Notes: generated from the letters alone by a model not told the origin. 21,804 nucleotides of DNA from JBDKTH01 sp964558295 (GCA_964558295.1 CAZLDQ010000095.1:1-21804), one strand, 5' to 3'. Numbered from the stretch's first letter, positions 6,680 through 14,890 are shown. Numbers and translations are program-made.

Positions 6680-8350
6680 CTATTGATTGAGATAACGATG
6701 AGCACGTCCAGCGGGCCGAACCACCGGCTCGACTGCCACCACATCTGCATCTTGGGGCAGATCGTACAAGTAGGCATGTGCGTTCTGTGGCGTCAGCGTG
6801 GTCGCCAACCGTTGGAGGGCCGACGAGACCGCCTCCATCATGTCTTCGATCCGCACTCCTGGCTCCCCCCCATCCACATGCCGTTGAAAGGCCATGCGCC
6901 GTGTGTCCCGGCAGATCTGTTCGATCACCCGGCCGCTAGCAAGCTCGCGGGCTGTCACCGCCCGCGTCCTGCCATCGCGAAACCGGAGCGTGCAGAGCTC
7001 ATTCTGAGCGTTCGGCGCAAACAGGTGCGACACGGCTTGGTTGATCATCTCCTTACGAGTCTCCAAGAGGATCTCCCCATTGGAATGGTAGGGCAGGTTT
7101 TCTTTCATGTGAATCTGGAAGATTTCACGAGCACCGCGGATATCGGGTCGATCGACGGTGATCTCAATGCCACTGAGCCTCTGCAAAAGGGCCGGATCGA
7201 CCAGGTCTTTTCGGTTCGTGGCAGCAATAATTGCAATACCTTCTTTGCCAGCAAAACCATCGATCTCGGCTAGCAGTGCGCCTAGAAACTTGTCCGCATG
7301 CAAGGCGCCTGCCGAACCCCGCATTCGCCCAACCGTTTCAATTTCGTCGAGAAAGAGCACAGCGTACCCCTCATCAGAAGCCTCGCGCAAGGCCTCAAAG
7401 CACTCCCGGATGTTCCGCTGGGTCACGCCGACAAACGGGTCTTCCCACTCCCCGGGCTTGACCACGGCAAAGCGACACTTTTTGCCACTGGTGCGACCAA
7501 TCTCGGCCGCAGCCACGCGGGCCATCAAGGTCTTTCCACAGCCGGGGGGGCCGACCATGAGGATCGTTTCGCGACCATCCAGGTCGTATAGCCGAGCCAG
7601 CTCCGGCGCCACCAGCTTTGCCTTCAAAGCCCCCAGGAGTGTCTGCAAATTGGCTCGCTGCCCGCCGACCGCCTCGACGCTCACATCGGGCACCTCGTCG
7701 AGGAAGTATCGTCGCCCGGAGGCGCGTTCCACTCGCTCGTAGGCCAGCCAAGTTGCCTTGTCCCAACGGACCAGATCCCCGGCCTTCAGTTGGCTGGGAT
7801 CAAGTTGGGTCGCGGCACTGACCACTAATTCCTCGTCCCGGTACTCGATAATCAGGCGGCCATCGTCCGTCAGGCGGCTGAAGGAGGCCATCTCCCCAAC
7901 TTGTGGCAACCCGAAGGGAGACTTGGCCGTGATCGCACTAAGGTCATTGTTGAGGAACACTTCTTCGCCGGTCTGAAGGGAGTCCAGCGTCAGCGCACCA
8001 GCCAGATTGACCACATGGCGACCATTGCCGAAATGAATCATGGCCCGGGGCCCCGCCTCAGTCTCCACCGGGCGAAGATAGACCCCGCTATGCCAAGGGG
8101 GAGTGGTGAGCTTGTCCAACAATTCCTTGAGTTTGTCGATGCTAGCGCCCGCCTCCTGCAAGCCCTGGCCACGGCGATCGATCTCGTCGAGGAGCATCCG
8201 ATCCAGACGGCTGCTCATCTCGGGCGATTCATACCGTCGCCGGTGAAGCATCGCACAGCGTTCCTCGAACCCCAAGCTATGGGGTCCAATCGCCGTGATG
8301 ATCTCAAACCAAGCCGTCTCGGCAAATCGTTCATCCAGGGATCTGGTCAT
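6680..8350 (-). CDS. arc: ARC/Mpa-type proteasomal AAA ATPase (unfoldase)
   Basis: The 556-residue protein has the full layout of Mpa/ARC. A coiled-coil helix (about 43-82) is the expected Pup-binding site. Two OB-fold segments follow: FGNGRHVVNLAG with GEEVFLNN, then GEMASFSRL with LKAGDLVRWD. The entry to the AAA domain is FLDEVPDVSVEAVGGQ. The AAA domain has Walker A GPPGCGKT (267-274), pore loop PFVG (305-308), Walker B FLDEIE (333-338) and sensor AATN (376-379). A C-terminal region RFRDGRTRAVTARELASGRV and GVRIEDMMEAV is typical of this family. ATG 8350 overlaps the upstream stop as ATGA. The C-terminus is HRYLNQ; Mpa ends in a bare Gln-Tyr-Leu that opens the 20S gate, so here Tyr-Leu is two residues short of the end. 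Only one Arg is visible in the usual Arg-finger stretch (LLQRLSG). Confidence 0.9.
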   Translation of the reverse strand: MTRSLDERFAETAWFEIITAIGPHSLGFEERCAMLHRRRYESPEMSSRLDRMLLDEIDRRGQGLQEAGASIDKLKELLDKLTTPPWHSGVYLRPVETEAGPRAMIHFGNGRHVVNLAGALTLDSLQTGEEVFLNNDLSAITAKSPFGLPQVGEMASFSRLTDDGRLIIEYRDEELVVSAATQLDPSQLKAGDLVRWDKATWLAYERVERASGRRYFLDEVPDVSVEAVGGQRANLQTLLGALKAKLVAPELARLYDLDGRETILMVGPPGCGKTLMARVAAAEIGRTSGKKCRFAVVKPGEWEDPFVGVTQRNIRECFEALREASDEGYAVLFLDEIETVGRMRGSAGALHADKFLGALLAEIDGFAGKEGIAIIAATNRKDLVDPALLQRLSGIEITVDRPDIRGAREIFQIHMKENLPYHSNGEILLETRKEMINQAVSHLFAPNAQNELCTLRFRDGRTRAVTARELASGRVIEQICRDTRRMAFQRHVDGGEPGVRIEDMMEAVSSALQRLATTLTPQNAHAYLYDLPQDADVVAVEPVVRPAGRAHRYLNQ

Positions 8351-9261
8351 CGTATACCTCGCAAAGCCAGGTATTCCTGGGCAATTTCCTGGTCCTCCAT
8401 CGCTTGCAACTCGCGTGCCGTTAGCTGACACGCCACGGAGAGCGAACCTAGGGCATGCCCGAGCATTTGGGCGTCATAATCCGCAGGCAAGACCGCTTCC
8501 CAGCGGTATTCAACCGCATCGCCGGCGGGGGCCGCCGAGGCTCGAGCAAGTCGCACCAATCGGGAAGCCGATAGCAGCAGCAAGTGCACGGCCTCGGGGA
8601 CCTTGCCTTCCGTCGAGATCGCCATGCCCAGCGACACGCGCAAACGCCACATCTTGCCAACCTTAGACGCCAAAAGGGCCTGACAAAACGCGTCGCGGAC
8701 ATCTAACCGGATGGCGACCTGGCCGTTGGCCCGCGTCGTACACGACCATCCTGCCCGCTCGCACAGTTCGCCCAAGCGTTTTTCCGCCGTCGGATCGATG
8801 GTTGCCCGACGTTCGGCCACCGTTGCCAAAGCGGACTCCGCCGGCCTGGCGGTGAGGATCGACCACTTCAAGGCCCCTTGCGCGAAACCGGCCATGGCCT
8901 CGCCAATCCAACGCTCCACGCCGATCGATTCCTCCTCCTCATTCATGGGAATCTCGACCGACAGCACGGCATCAGAAGTCTTTTCGCCAAGACAGAACTT
9001 CACACCGCCGGGCAACGCGGCGTTCTGAAGCAGCATCCCTCGAAGCAGGCCGGCGCTGAGCGGCGGCCCTACCCCCTCGCCGTTCAGTTGCGTCCACATG
9101 CGCAACCAGTTCTGCTCCCAAACGGCCGTGCCGACCAGTTCCAGGCCGCTGTTGAGTCGAAACTGCCAGCGATCCTGGTCCGTCCGTTCAACGGCAGCCG
9201 TATAGCGTGTCAACCACTCAACAACGGGCAGAACGCTGCTGGAATAATCGACATACATCAT
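8347..9261 (-). CDS. Uncharacterised two-domain protein, possibly type III chaperone/YbjN-like fold
   Basis: I do not recognise a named family with certainty. The 304-residue protein divides into two similar halves (about 1-135 and 165-304). Each has an N-terminal helix, a beta-strand block with W, R and L alternation (WQFRLNSGLELVG in the first, WSCTTRANGQVAIRLDV in the second), a helix rich in LL (LLRGMLLQNA; LLLLSASRLVRLA) and a last strand plus helix (LSVEIPMN; YRWEAVLPADYD). This order resembles the type III secretion chaperone/YbjN superfamily, whose members bind unfolded or partner proteins. There is no signal peptide or membrane segment. Start ATG 9261 (or 9258) follows GAAGGTG at good distance; the frame continues upstream but that part overlaps the previous gene. 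Coupling to the ATPase by a four-base overlap suggests an adaptor or chaperone for it. Confidence 0.6.
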   Translation of the reverse strand: MMYVDYSSSVLPVVEWLTRYTAAVERTDQDRWQFRLNSGLELVGTAVWEQNWLRMWTQLNGEGVGPPLSAGLLRGMLLQNAALPGGVKFCLGEKTSDAVLSVEIPMNEEEESIGVERWIGEAMAGFAQGALKWSILTARPAESALATVAERRATIDPTAEKRLGELCERAGWSCTTRANGQVAIRLDVRDAFCQALLASKVGKMWRLRVSLGMAISTEGKVPEAVHLLLLSASRLVRLARASAAPAGDAVEYRWEAVLPADYDAQMLGHALGSLSVACQLTARELQAMEDQEIAQEYLALRGIR

Positions 9262-9271
9262 GATATCACCT

Positions 9272-9796
9272 TCACAGGTCCTCGGGCGACCATCGAGTAC
9301 CCGCCTGAAGTACTGCTGGGGTTTGGCAAAGCTCACAGAATTCGCCGGAAGCCCAACAGGGGGACGCCTCCGCCTGATGATACCAAGCCCCACACGTGGC
9401 ATTGGGACACTGCACGGCCGGCGTACCGACAGCGATCTGCCGTTGACAGCGCGGGCAGGTGGCGGGCGCACAGACCGCGGGGAAGGGCTGAACTTCGACA
9501 ACACTCTCGCCGGAGAAGAACCAGCGATGAGATCCCTCGCCCGACATCGGCAGCACAATCTCATCCCGATGCCGCAAGAGCCGAATGCCCAGTGTCAAGG
9601 ACACGCCGTTGACCCGGACATTGGCGTCGGCTTCTGAGAGAAGCACCCATTGATCATCGAGTTCCGCCGATCGCAACAGACGAACCGCAGCCCCCCCGCC
9701 ACGCGTCCCACCCGGATGCAGATTGTATCGACGCCCACGGAGCAGCAAGGCGTTCCAGCGTCCTTCCAGGGAGTCTTCGGACCAGAGGACAGCCAT
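9272..9796 (-). CDS. FHA-like plus RING/PHD-type zinc finger protein, first gene of the pupylation-like operon
   Basis: The 174-residue protein has two parts. Residues 10-100 look like a divergent FHA fold: WVLLSEADANVRVNG followed by LRHRDEIVL gives the usual strand-Asn-Gly-strand-Asp pattern, although the Ser/His phosphothreonine pocket is not evident. Residues 114-157 hold eight metal ligands, Cys114, Cys117, Cys130, Cys135, His140, Cys147, Cys154 and Cys157, with a Trp-Tyr-His and a Cys-Trp pair. This C4HC3 spacing matches cross-braced RING/PHD-like treble clefs and resembles the prokaryotic RING family 1. Zinc fingers of this kind act as ubiquitin ligases in eukaryotes and are suspected adaptors in bacterial modifier systems. 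The start is firm: GGGAG lies six bases before ATG 9796. The next gene begins 10 bases after its stop. Confidence 0.72.
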   Translation of the reverse strand: MAVLWSEDSLEGRWNALLLRGRRYNLHPGGTRGGGAAVRLLRSAELDDQWVLLSEADANVRVNGVSLTLGIRLLRHRDEIVLPMSGEGSHRWFFSGESVVEVQPFPAVCAPATCPRCQRQIAVGTPAVQCPNATCGAWYHQAEASPCWASGEFCELCQTPAVLQAGTRWSPEDL

Positions 9797-9825
9797 AGGA
9801 TACTCCCAATATCCGTCGCCTAATC

Positions 9826-9861
9826 ATCCTGAATCATATTCAGCAATTGGCGTGCCCTGAA
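9826..9861 (-). promoter_or_regulatory. Candidate promoter with overlapping palindromic operator for the pupylation-like operon
   Basis: On the minus strand a near-consensus -10 box TATGAT (9838-9833) lies 17 bases from a weak -35 TTCAGG (9861-9856). A start site near 9826 would leave a leader of about 30 bases before the GGGAG site and ATG 9796. The -10 box sits inside a perfect inverted repeat CTGAATCATATTCAG (9829-9843; six-base arms, three-base spacer), a good shape for a dimeric repressor site. The prediction comes only from sequence form. Confidence 0.42.
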
Positions 9862-10077
9862 GGGGCAACCGGCACGAGGTGGCCTGCACGAGGGCGCAGG
9901 TCGCAAGAATGTATGGGCAAATGAGTCGAAGCCTCCCCCCTACCCCGTCGACAAGGGTAGCCGCATACAACAGGACACTTTGCACGGTGAGCGTTCAAAG
10001 GCCAAATGCCCAAACCCTTCGCGTGTCCTTTTCACAGTTGGAAGAGGAGTGCCTGCGGCTGTGGCAGTCGGGCACCC
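9862..10077. other. Gap between the DUF4129 gene and the pupylation-like operon
   Basis: No gene seen. A stem CTACCC/GGGTAG (9940-9945 with 9955-9960, nine-base loop) lies about 120 bases downstream of the DUF4129 stop and might help end that transcript, but no T-run follows. The gap and the promoter candidate suggest that the two gene sets are transcribed separately. Confidence 0.4.
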
Positions 10078-11988
10078 TCATGGGTCTTGCCGGTTTTGTT
10101 CGGCAAACCCCATGGGGGCGGTTGGAAATCCGTGGGAGGTATCCAAGAGCAGTTGCCAGAGTTGTTCGATTGGGTGCGCGGTGACGGCGGACAGTCGCTC
10201 CGGCGCATAGGCAACGCGGCAATACAGATCCGCCAGAATGCACACCTCGCGTGAGACGGACGTTGCCCGTTCCCCAACCTTGCGGGCAAATTCATGGGGC
10301 GTTTCGTCCGGTTGCCGGGCACAATCGTTCTCGCGAGCCCAGGCCTCCATCGCGGCAAACGTATACCGAACAAGCTCCGCCGGCGTCATGCGGCAGACCT
10401 CGCCAGTCGCAAAGGGATCGACAAAGGCGGACAAGGGACGGGGCGGCCGAGGACGCGCCTCGTCGCTTGTCACCGACGCCACGTCCGGCGAGTGGTGACC
10501 GAACCAACGCTTCCAGAACTCGCGCCAACCGGCCAGCAACTCCCGGAACGCCGCCATGACTTGCTCACGTGCCCGCCATAGCCAATAACCAACCCCCAGA
10601 AACACCACCCCATAGAGCAGCCATCGCAGGAAAGGCCCCAACCACTCAACCAAGCGGCTGATTGAGAGTTCGGGCAAGGAGACACGTTGCGAGGGCATTT
10701 CCTCGGTCCGCCCCTCCCCTTGACTCCTTTGGTCGTCCGGAGACTGGCCTGTAGTGGTCGTCGCCTCTGGTCGCGACTGGGTGGCCTCTTGATCTGCGGG
10801 CTTCTCTGAATGGTTGCGGTCTTGCGATGGCGATCGGTCCGCCTTCTCACCTTGCGGCCCCTGCGAGGATTGGCGATCTTCTGACTTTTGCTGCCCCTTG
10901 GTGTCTTGTGACCGGCCAGATGGTTCGCCTTGTTGACTCTGCGAAGCGTCTTGAGTTCCTGACTTCCCTTCCCCACCCTGCGCATTCTGGACTGCCCCTT
11001 GACCTCGATCACCTTCCTTGGCCTCCTGTTTGTGGAAGCCCTCTCTCTGGGGATCGTCCTGCCGGACTCCTTCGCGTCCCAACGCATATCGCGACGGATC
11101 CTGCTCCGGTGACTCCAACCGGGCGAGCAGTTGCCCGAACGGATCGCCGGCATTGGGGCGAGGCAAGAATAGGGCCCCTCCGAGCAATCCGACGATCAGA
11201 ACACTGCCGATGGCAATCCAGAGGCCGGCCATCGCGGCGGGCATCTGAAGACGCCGCTGCCGCAGGTACCGTCGCAGCCCCAGAAAGCTCGTGTTCACGA
11301 GCAGCCCCAATCCGCTGGCCACGTAAATGCAAAGTAGCCAGAACACGTAGCGGCGGCTAGCCATGTTCTCTGCGGCAATCAACCCTTGGCCAATCCCAAA
11401 GACCGGTAACGCTGCCAACGAGAAGTAGACAATCCACACACCCGGCGCGTTGGGACGTGCCCGGCGGTCGAGCCAAGAAGCCCACCAGGCAGGCCGGCTT
11501 TTTCGGTCTTCCCGAGAGGTCACCCCTTCAGGCTCGTTTTCTGGATCATGGTCGCTCGTCCCAGATTCCCGCCCCCGTCCCTGGCCAATGGTCTGCAAGA
11601 GTCCCTCGTTGGAAACGTCTTTGCTCGCATCCAAGAACGTGCAATCCCAGGTCAACCGATGGGTCGACCACCAGATCAGGCCAAGCAGGAGCCAATTGAG
11701 CAGCGAAGCGTCGGCAACAAACCGATGGATCGCCAGTCCCGTAACGACGGCCAGGGGGAGTGCAAACAGGGTGGCCCGATCCGTGCCCGACTCGATGGAA
11801 ATCCGCCCGATAAGCACCGCCGCCATTACGAACAGTGCAAGGATGTACTGGAGCCGGCCCGGGAAATCCCCATGATAGAAGACCTCCAACAAGAAAAACA
11901 CCAGGCTGCCGACCATCGCCATGATCAATACTGGGCTGACGGCGATCACCAGATAGTCGGCCAATGTTGGACGGAGGCGACGGGCCAT
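10078..11988 (-). CDS. Multi-span membrane protein with low-complexity linker and C-terminal DUF4129-like region
   Basis: The 636-residue protein has hydrophobic segments near residues 12-35, 45-62, 73-105, 185-205, 215-235 and 252-275. Next comes a long Gln/Ser/Glu/Lys/Arg-rich linker (about 290-430) with repeated QG, SQ and ED groups. One more membrane segment (WLLYGVVFLGVGYWLW) precedes a soluble tail containing TPAELVRYTFAAMEAWA, DETPHEFARKV and YCRVAYAPERLS. This tail is the DUF4129 pattern found at the end of transglutaminase-like membrane proteins; the transglutaminase catalytic triad itself is not seen here. It follows MoxR and DUF58, the usual genomic partners, and may be a membrane client or scaffold of the MoxR ATPase. 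No good ribosome-binding site precedes ATG 11988 (the upstream bases are pyrimidine-rich), so the start is moderately sure. Confidence 0.75.
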   Translation of the reverse strand: MARRLRPTLADYLVIAVSPVLIMAMVGSLVFFLLEVFYHGDFPGRLQYILALFVMAAVLIGRISIESGTDRATLFALPLAVVTGLAIHRFVADASLLNWLLLGLIWWSTHRLTWDCTFLDASKDVSNEGLLQTIGQGRGRESGTSDHDPENEPEGVTSREDRKSRPAWWASWLDRRARPNAPGVWIVYFSLAALPVFGIGQGLIAAENMASRRYVFWLLCIYVASGLGLLVNTSFLGLRRYLRQRRLQMPAAMAGLWIAIGSVLIVGLLGGALFLPRPNAGDPFGQLLARLESPEQDPSRYALGREGVRQDDPQREGFHKQEAKEGDRGQGAVQNAQGGEGKSGTQDASQSQQGEPSGRSQDTKGQQKSEDRQSSQGPQGEKADRSPSQDRNHSEKPADQEATQSRPEATTTTGQSPDDQRSQGEGRTEEMPSQRVSLPELSISRLVEWLGPFLRWLLYGVVFLGVGYWLWRAREQVMAAFRELLAGWREFWKRWFGHHSPDVASVTSDEARPRPPRPLSAFVDPFATGEVCRMTPAELVRYTFAAMEAWARENDCARQPDETPHEFARKVGERATSVSREVCILADLYCRVAYAPERLSAVTAHPIEQLWQLLLDTSHGFPTAPMGFAEQNRQDP

Positions 11989-12116
11989 GGGAAAAGGGGG
12001 TCAAGGACTGGAGATTAGGGATTGGGGATGTGATCGCGTCGCAGAGCGCACAACCACCGCGTAGCGGCAGGGCCTGCCCGGCGCTGACTCCTTCCGTTCA
12101 ACCAAGAGACCAACCG

Positions 12117-13442
12117 TCATCCAACCGATTCCATCTTACCCAAAACGTAGTTCTGACACACCGTGCTCACGCTTTCCTTGTCGCGCAAGTAACGAGCCTC
12201 AATTCCGTGAGCGGCCAGAAGACCCGCGGCCCGTTCAAACTCGTGGATATGGTAAACATTGACCAAAGCACTCACGGCATACCCCTTGCGGCGAAGATTT
12301 CCCAGGGCGATGACCGCCTCCGGCGTCACGGCTGTTAACAAGGCCAGCACCGTCGCATTATGTGGCAGGCGACTGGCCGTCTCTTCGAGCAGATGGGCGA
12401 AGCTCAAACCGTCGGTCAACTCGATGCGGGCGAGGGTCTCCAGGATCTGCACCAACTGTTCGTGTCCTTGCCGTGTCTCGACGATCACGGGCTGCAAGCG
12501 GTCACTGTGGGCCAACATGCTGGCCGAGCGTTGGGCCTCGCGGCGACTCCGGGCGTCCGAGTCCCATCCCTCCTGCCGAATCCGGTCGGCCGCATCCCGG
12601 CCGTTGGTGACCAGTCCCACCTGCTGCCCCATATGATACAGCGCATGGGCCAGCGACGCAGCCATGGTCACAGCCAATTCCGAGCGGTACGGTTCGTCTT
12701 TCGGATCATACGACGCCTGGTGAAAATCGAGCACCAGGGAGGCCCCCGCCATGCTTGACGGCTCATAGATCTTGCTGTGCAGCAATCCGGCCCGCGCGGT
12801 CGCACGCCAATGAATCCGGTTCAGCGGATCCCCGGCCATGTACGGCCGCACGCCGGCAATGCGTGTCGGGTCTTCGTAGAGCCGGTAGCTCATGCGGATC
12901 TCGCCCATGGGCCGTCGCGAGGAGACTTCATAGCCTTCCAGCGGCACCACCTCGGGATAGACCAGCAGATAGTGCGGTGACGTGGCGACCCGGTAGCGAC
13001 GGTGCAGCCCAAACACGTCCCCGGTCTCCAACACAAGCGGCCCGATCTGGAAGTAGCCGCGTTGCTGGCAGTGCAACTGATAAACGAGCGTCTTGCGGGC
13101 ACGTCCACCGAGCATGACAAGCTGCAACCGTCGCCCTTCAACCCGCAACCGGGGCGGAGGCGGAAGCAACGCATGCCGCGGCAGGAGATCCTCCAACAAA
13201 ACCCACGGGATCGGCAGCCGCCCACGGTTCTGGACGGTAATCACCACGGCCACCGTATCGCCCACCTGCGCCGTGTAACGATTGCACTCCCGGGTGGCGG
13301 TCAAGTTCTCCGCCCAAAGGCGGGTCAACACGCGACTGACCAGGATCGCCCCCAACAAAGCGTACATCGCGTAGGCCAGGAGTCCCAGGTTGAACACCAG
13401 GGCGACCAACAGCAGGAACAGGGCTCCGGCAAACCATCGCAT
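12117..13442 (-). CDS. DUF58 domain protein, MoxR partner
   Basis: The 441-residue protein starts with two hydrophobic segments (about 5-40; LFLLLVALVFNLGLL) and contains the DUF58 signature RPYMAGDPLNRIHWRATARA, followed by LHSKIYEP. Before that is a beta-rich region with ITVQNRGRLPIPWVLLED and RGYFQIGPL, typical of the family. The C-terminal part resembles a von Willebrand A-like fold. DUF58 proteins are almost always encoded beside MoxR ATPases and are thought to be matured or assembled by them at the membrane. The gene follows moxR by a few bases. The frame opens at GTG 13454, but ATG 13442 lies about 11 bases after GGGAG and gives a natural start, MRWFAGALF. GTG 13445 is a third option. 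Confidence 0.85.
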   Translation of the reverse strand: MRWFAGALFLLLVALVFNLGLLAYAMYALLGAILVSRVLTRLWAENLTATRECNRYTAQVGDTVAVVITVQNRGRLPIPWVLLEDLLPRHALLPPPPRLRVEGRRLQLVMLGGRARKTLVYQLHCQQRGYFQIGPLVLETGDVFGLHRRYRVATSPHYLLVYPEVVPLEGYEVSSRRPMGEIRMSYRLYEDPTRIAGVRPYMAGDPLNRIHWRATARAGLLHSKIYEPSSMAGASLVLDFHQASYDPKDEPYRSELAVTMAASLAHALYHMGQQVGLVTNGRDAADRIRQEGWDSDARSRREAQRSASMLAHSDRLQPVIVETRQGHEQLVQILETLARIELTDGLSFAHLLEETASRLPHNATVLALLTAVTPEAVIALGNLRRKGYAVSALVNVYHIHEFERAAGLLAAHGIEARYLRDKESVSTVCQNYVLGKMESVG

Positions 13443-13457
13443 CACCGGGTCCACTCC

Positions 13458-14417
13458 CTAGGGCAATCTGGCCTCGTCCGACACCATCGGCACCGGCACC
13501 TCCTCGACAATCTCATCGACCAACGCGGCCGTGGTCACTTTGCGCAGGCGGCTCTCCGGCCGGAGGATCAACCGATGATTCAGGACCGCAGCCGCCATGC
13601 GTTTGATGTCATCTGGCTGCACAAAAGACCGCCCCGAAATGGCGGCGAGAGCTTGGGCCGTGCGGAATAAGGCGATCGACGCCCGGGGGCTTCCCCCCAG
13701 GCCCAAATCGTCATGCTTGCGGGTCGCATGGACGATCTCCAACAGATACCGCCGTACCTTTTCGTCCATATGCACTTCCCGAACCGTTCGCTGGGCTGCT
13801 AGCAGCTCGGCTTCCGACACCACCGGCTGGAGGTCTTCTAGCGGACTCCCCCGTTGAAGCACTTCGAGCATCTTCATCTCCTCGTCGAGACTGGGATAGC
13901 CCAAGCTGAAGCGAATCAAGAAGCGGTCCAACTGGGCCTCGGGCAGCGGAAACGTCCCCTCGTGATCGATCGGATTCTGGGTGGCAATGACCAGAAACGG
14001 CGGCTTGAGCGGATAAGTCACCCCGTCGACCGTCACCCGTCCTTCGGCCATTGCCTCCAAAAGAGCCGCCTGGGTCCGCGGTGTGGCGCGATTGATCTCG
14101 TCGGCCAGGATGAGTTGGGAGAAGATCGGTCCGGGACGGAACTCAAACTCCGCCGTCTTCTGATTGAACACCGACACCCCCGAAATGTCGGTCGGCAACA
14201 GGTCGGGAGTGCATTGGATCCGCTTGAATGCACAGCCCACACTCTTGGCCAATGCCCGCGCAAGCATCGTTTTGGCCACCCCTGGGACATCCTCCAGGAG
14301 GATATGCCCCTCACAGAACCAAGCCACCAGCGACAGGATAATCTGCCGTCGTTTGCCCACGATCACCTTTTCCACATTAGCGATGATCTTCTTTGCCGTC
14401 GGTGTCACATCGTTCAT
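13458..14417 (-). CDS. MoxR-family AAA+ ATPase
   Basis: The 319-residue protein has the MoxR form of Walker A, LEDVPGVAKTMLARAL (41-56), in which Ala replaces the Gly before Lys as in many MoxR proteins. It also has FEFRPGPIFSQLILADEINR (91-110) containing Walker B, the sensor ATQNP, and EAQLDRFLIRFSLGYP with the Arg finger region. The length is normal. These ATPases act as chaperones that insert metal ions or cofactors or assemble membrane complexes. ATG 14417 follows GAGGG at seven bases. The stop is a few bases before the DUF58 start, so the two are in one operon with the DUF4129 gene probably third. The true client of this copy is unknown. Confidence 0.92.
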   Translation of the reverse strand: MNDVTPTAKKIIANVEKVIVGKRRQIILSLVAWFCEGHILLEDVPGVAKTMLARALAKSVGCAFKRIQCTPDLLPTDISGVSVFNQKTAEFEFRPGPIFSQLILADEINRATPRTQAALLEAMAEGRVTVDGVTYPLKPPFLVIATQNPIDHEGTFPLPEAQLDRFLIRFSLGYPSLDEEMKMLEVLQRGSPLEDLQPVVSEAELLAAQRTVREVHMDEKVRRYLLEIVHATRKHDDLGLGGSPRASIALFRTAQALAAISGRSFVQPDDIKRMAAAVLNHRLILRPESRLRKVTTAALVDEIVEEVPVPMVSDEARLP

Positions 14418-14890
14418 GGGAAGCCCTCGCGTTTCTCCTGGTCCGGTCCCTCCATGGTAACCGGTTTACGAACTACACGAAAGAGAATCGTAGGCAGTGA
14501 GCGGATTGTGTACAGCGTCTTGCCGTTAGCCCCCTGTCTCCCATCTCCCATCCCCCGCCCCACCGGCACGTTCCCAAACACGGGTTGCGACCGGCAAGGC
14601 ACATTCACGAGAACGAGGTACCTGGGAAAAGAGGAACCTCTCATGCGGAGGGCGAGGTGCTTGTCGAGTCGGAAACGGACGGACCGCAAGCTTCCAGGCG
14701 CTAGGCAAGTCTCGCCCTCCTCGTCCTGCTTTTCAAGAGAGAATAGGACATCCCCTGCCCCATGCACTACGAAAAGCGTGCGTGTGGATCAGTCGCCCAC
14801 CTGTCAGATGGAACACTCAGATGGCGACGACCTTCCGCCACCCCGCCTCCTTGGTCCGGTTGCGTCAACGGGCTCCGGAAGATCCCTTCC
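14418..14890. other. Intergenic region upstream of moxR
   Basis: Apart from the moxR ribosome-binding site GAGGG, I see no gene, RNA or clear promoter in these 473 bases. A 117-codon frame (14414-14767, minus) overlaps the moxR start as ATGA but has no ribosome-binding site and no protein-like composition. The moxR promoter should lie in the AT-richer part, about 14450-14510. Confidence 0.5.

Noticed and set aside
9940..9960. CTACCC/GGGTAG stem as terminator of the MoxR operon
   Set aside because: Only six pairs with a nine-base loop and no T-run; mentioned in the gap entry but not called as a terminator.
9879..10184. 101-codon plus-strand frame in the gap before the DUF4129 gene
   Set aside because: It overlaps the DUF4129 C-terminus antisense, lacks a ribosome-binding site and resembles no family.
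12066..12078. Palindrome GGCAGGGCCTGCC between the DUF58 and DUF4129 genes
   Set aside because: Short, GC-rich, no T-run and no promoter context; too likely by chance at this GC content to annotate.
14414..14767. 117-codon minus-strand frame overlapping the moxR start as ATGA
   Set aside because: No ribosome-binding site, low protein likeness and many Gly/Arg runs; moxR has its own good site. The overlap is probably chance.
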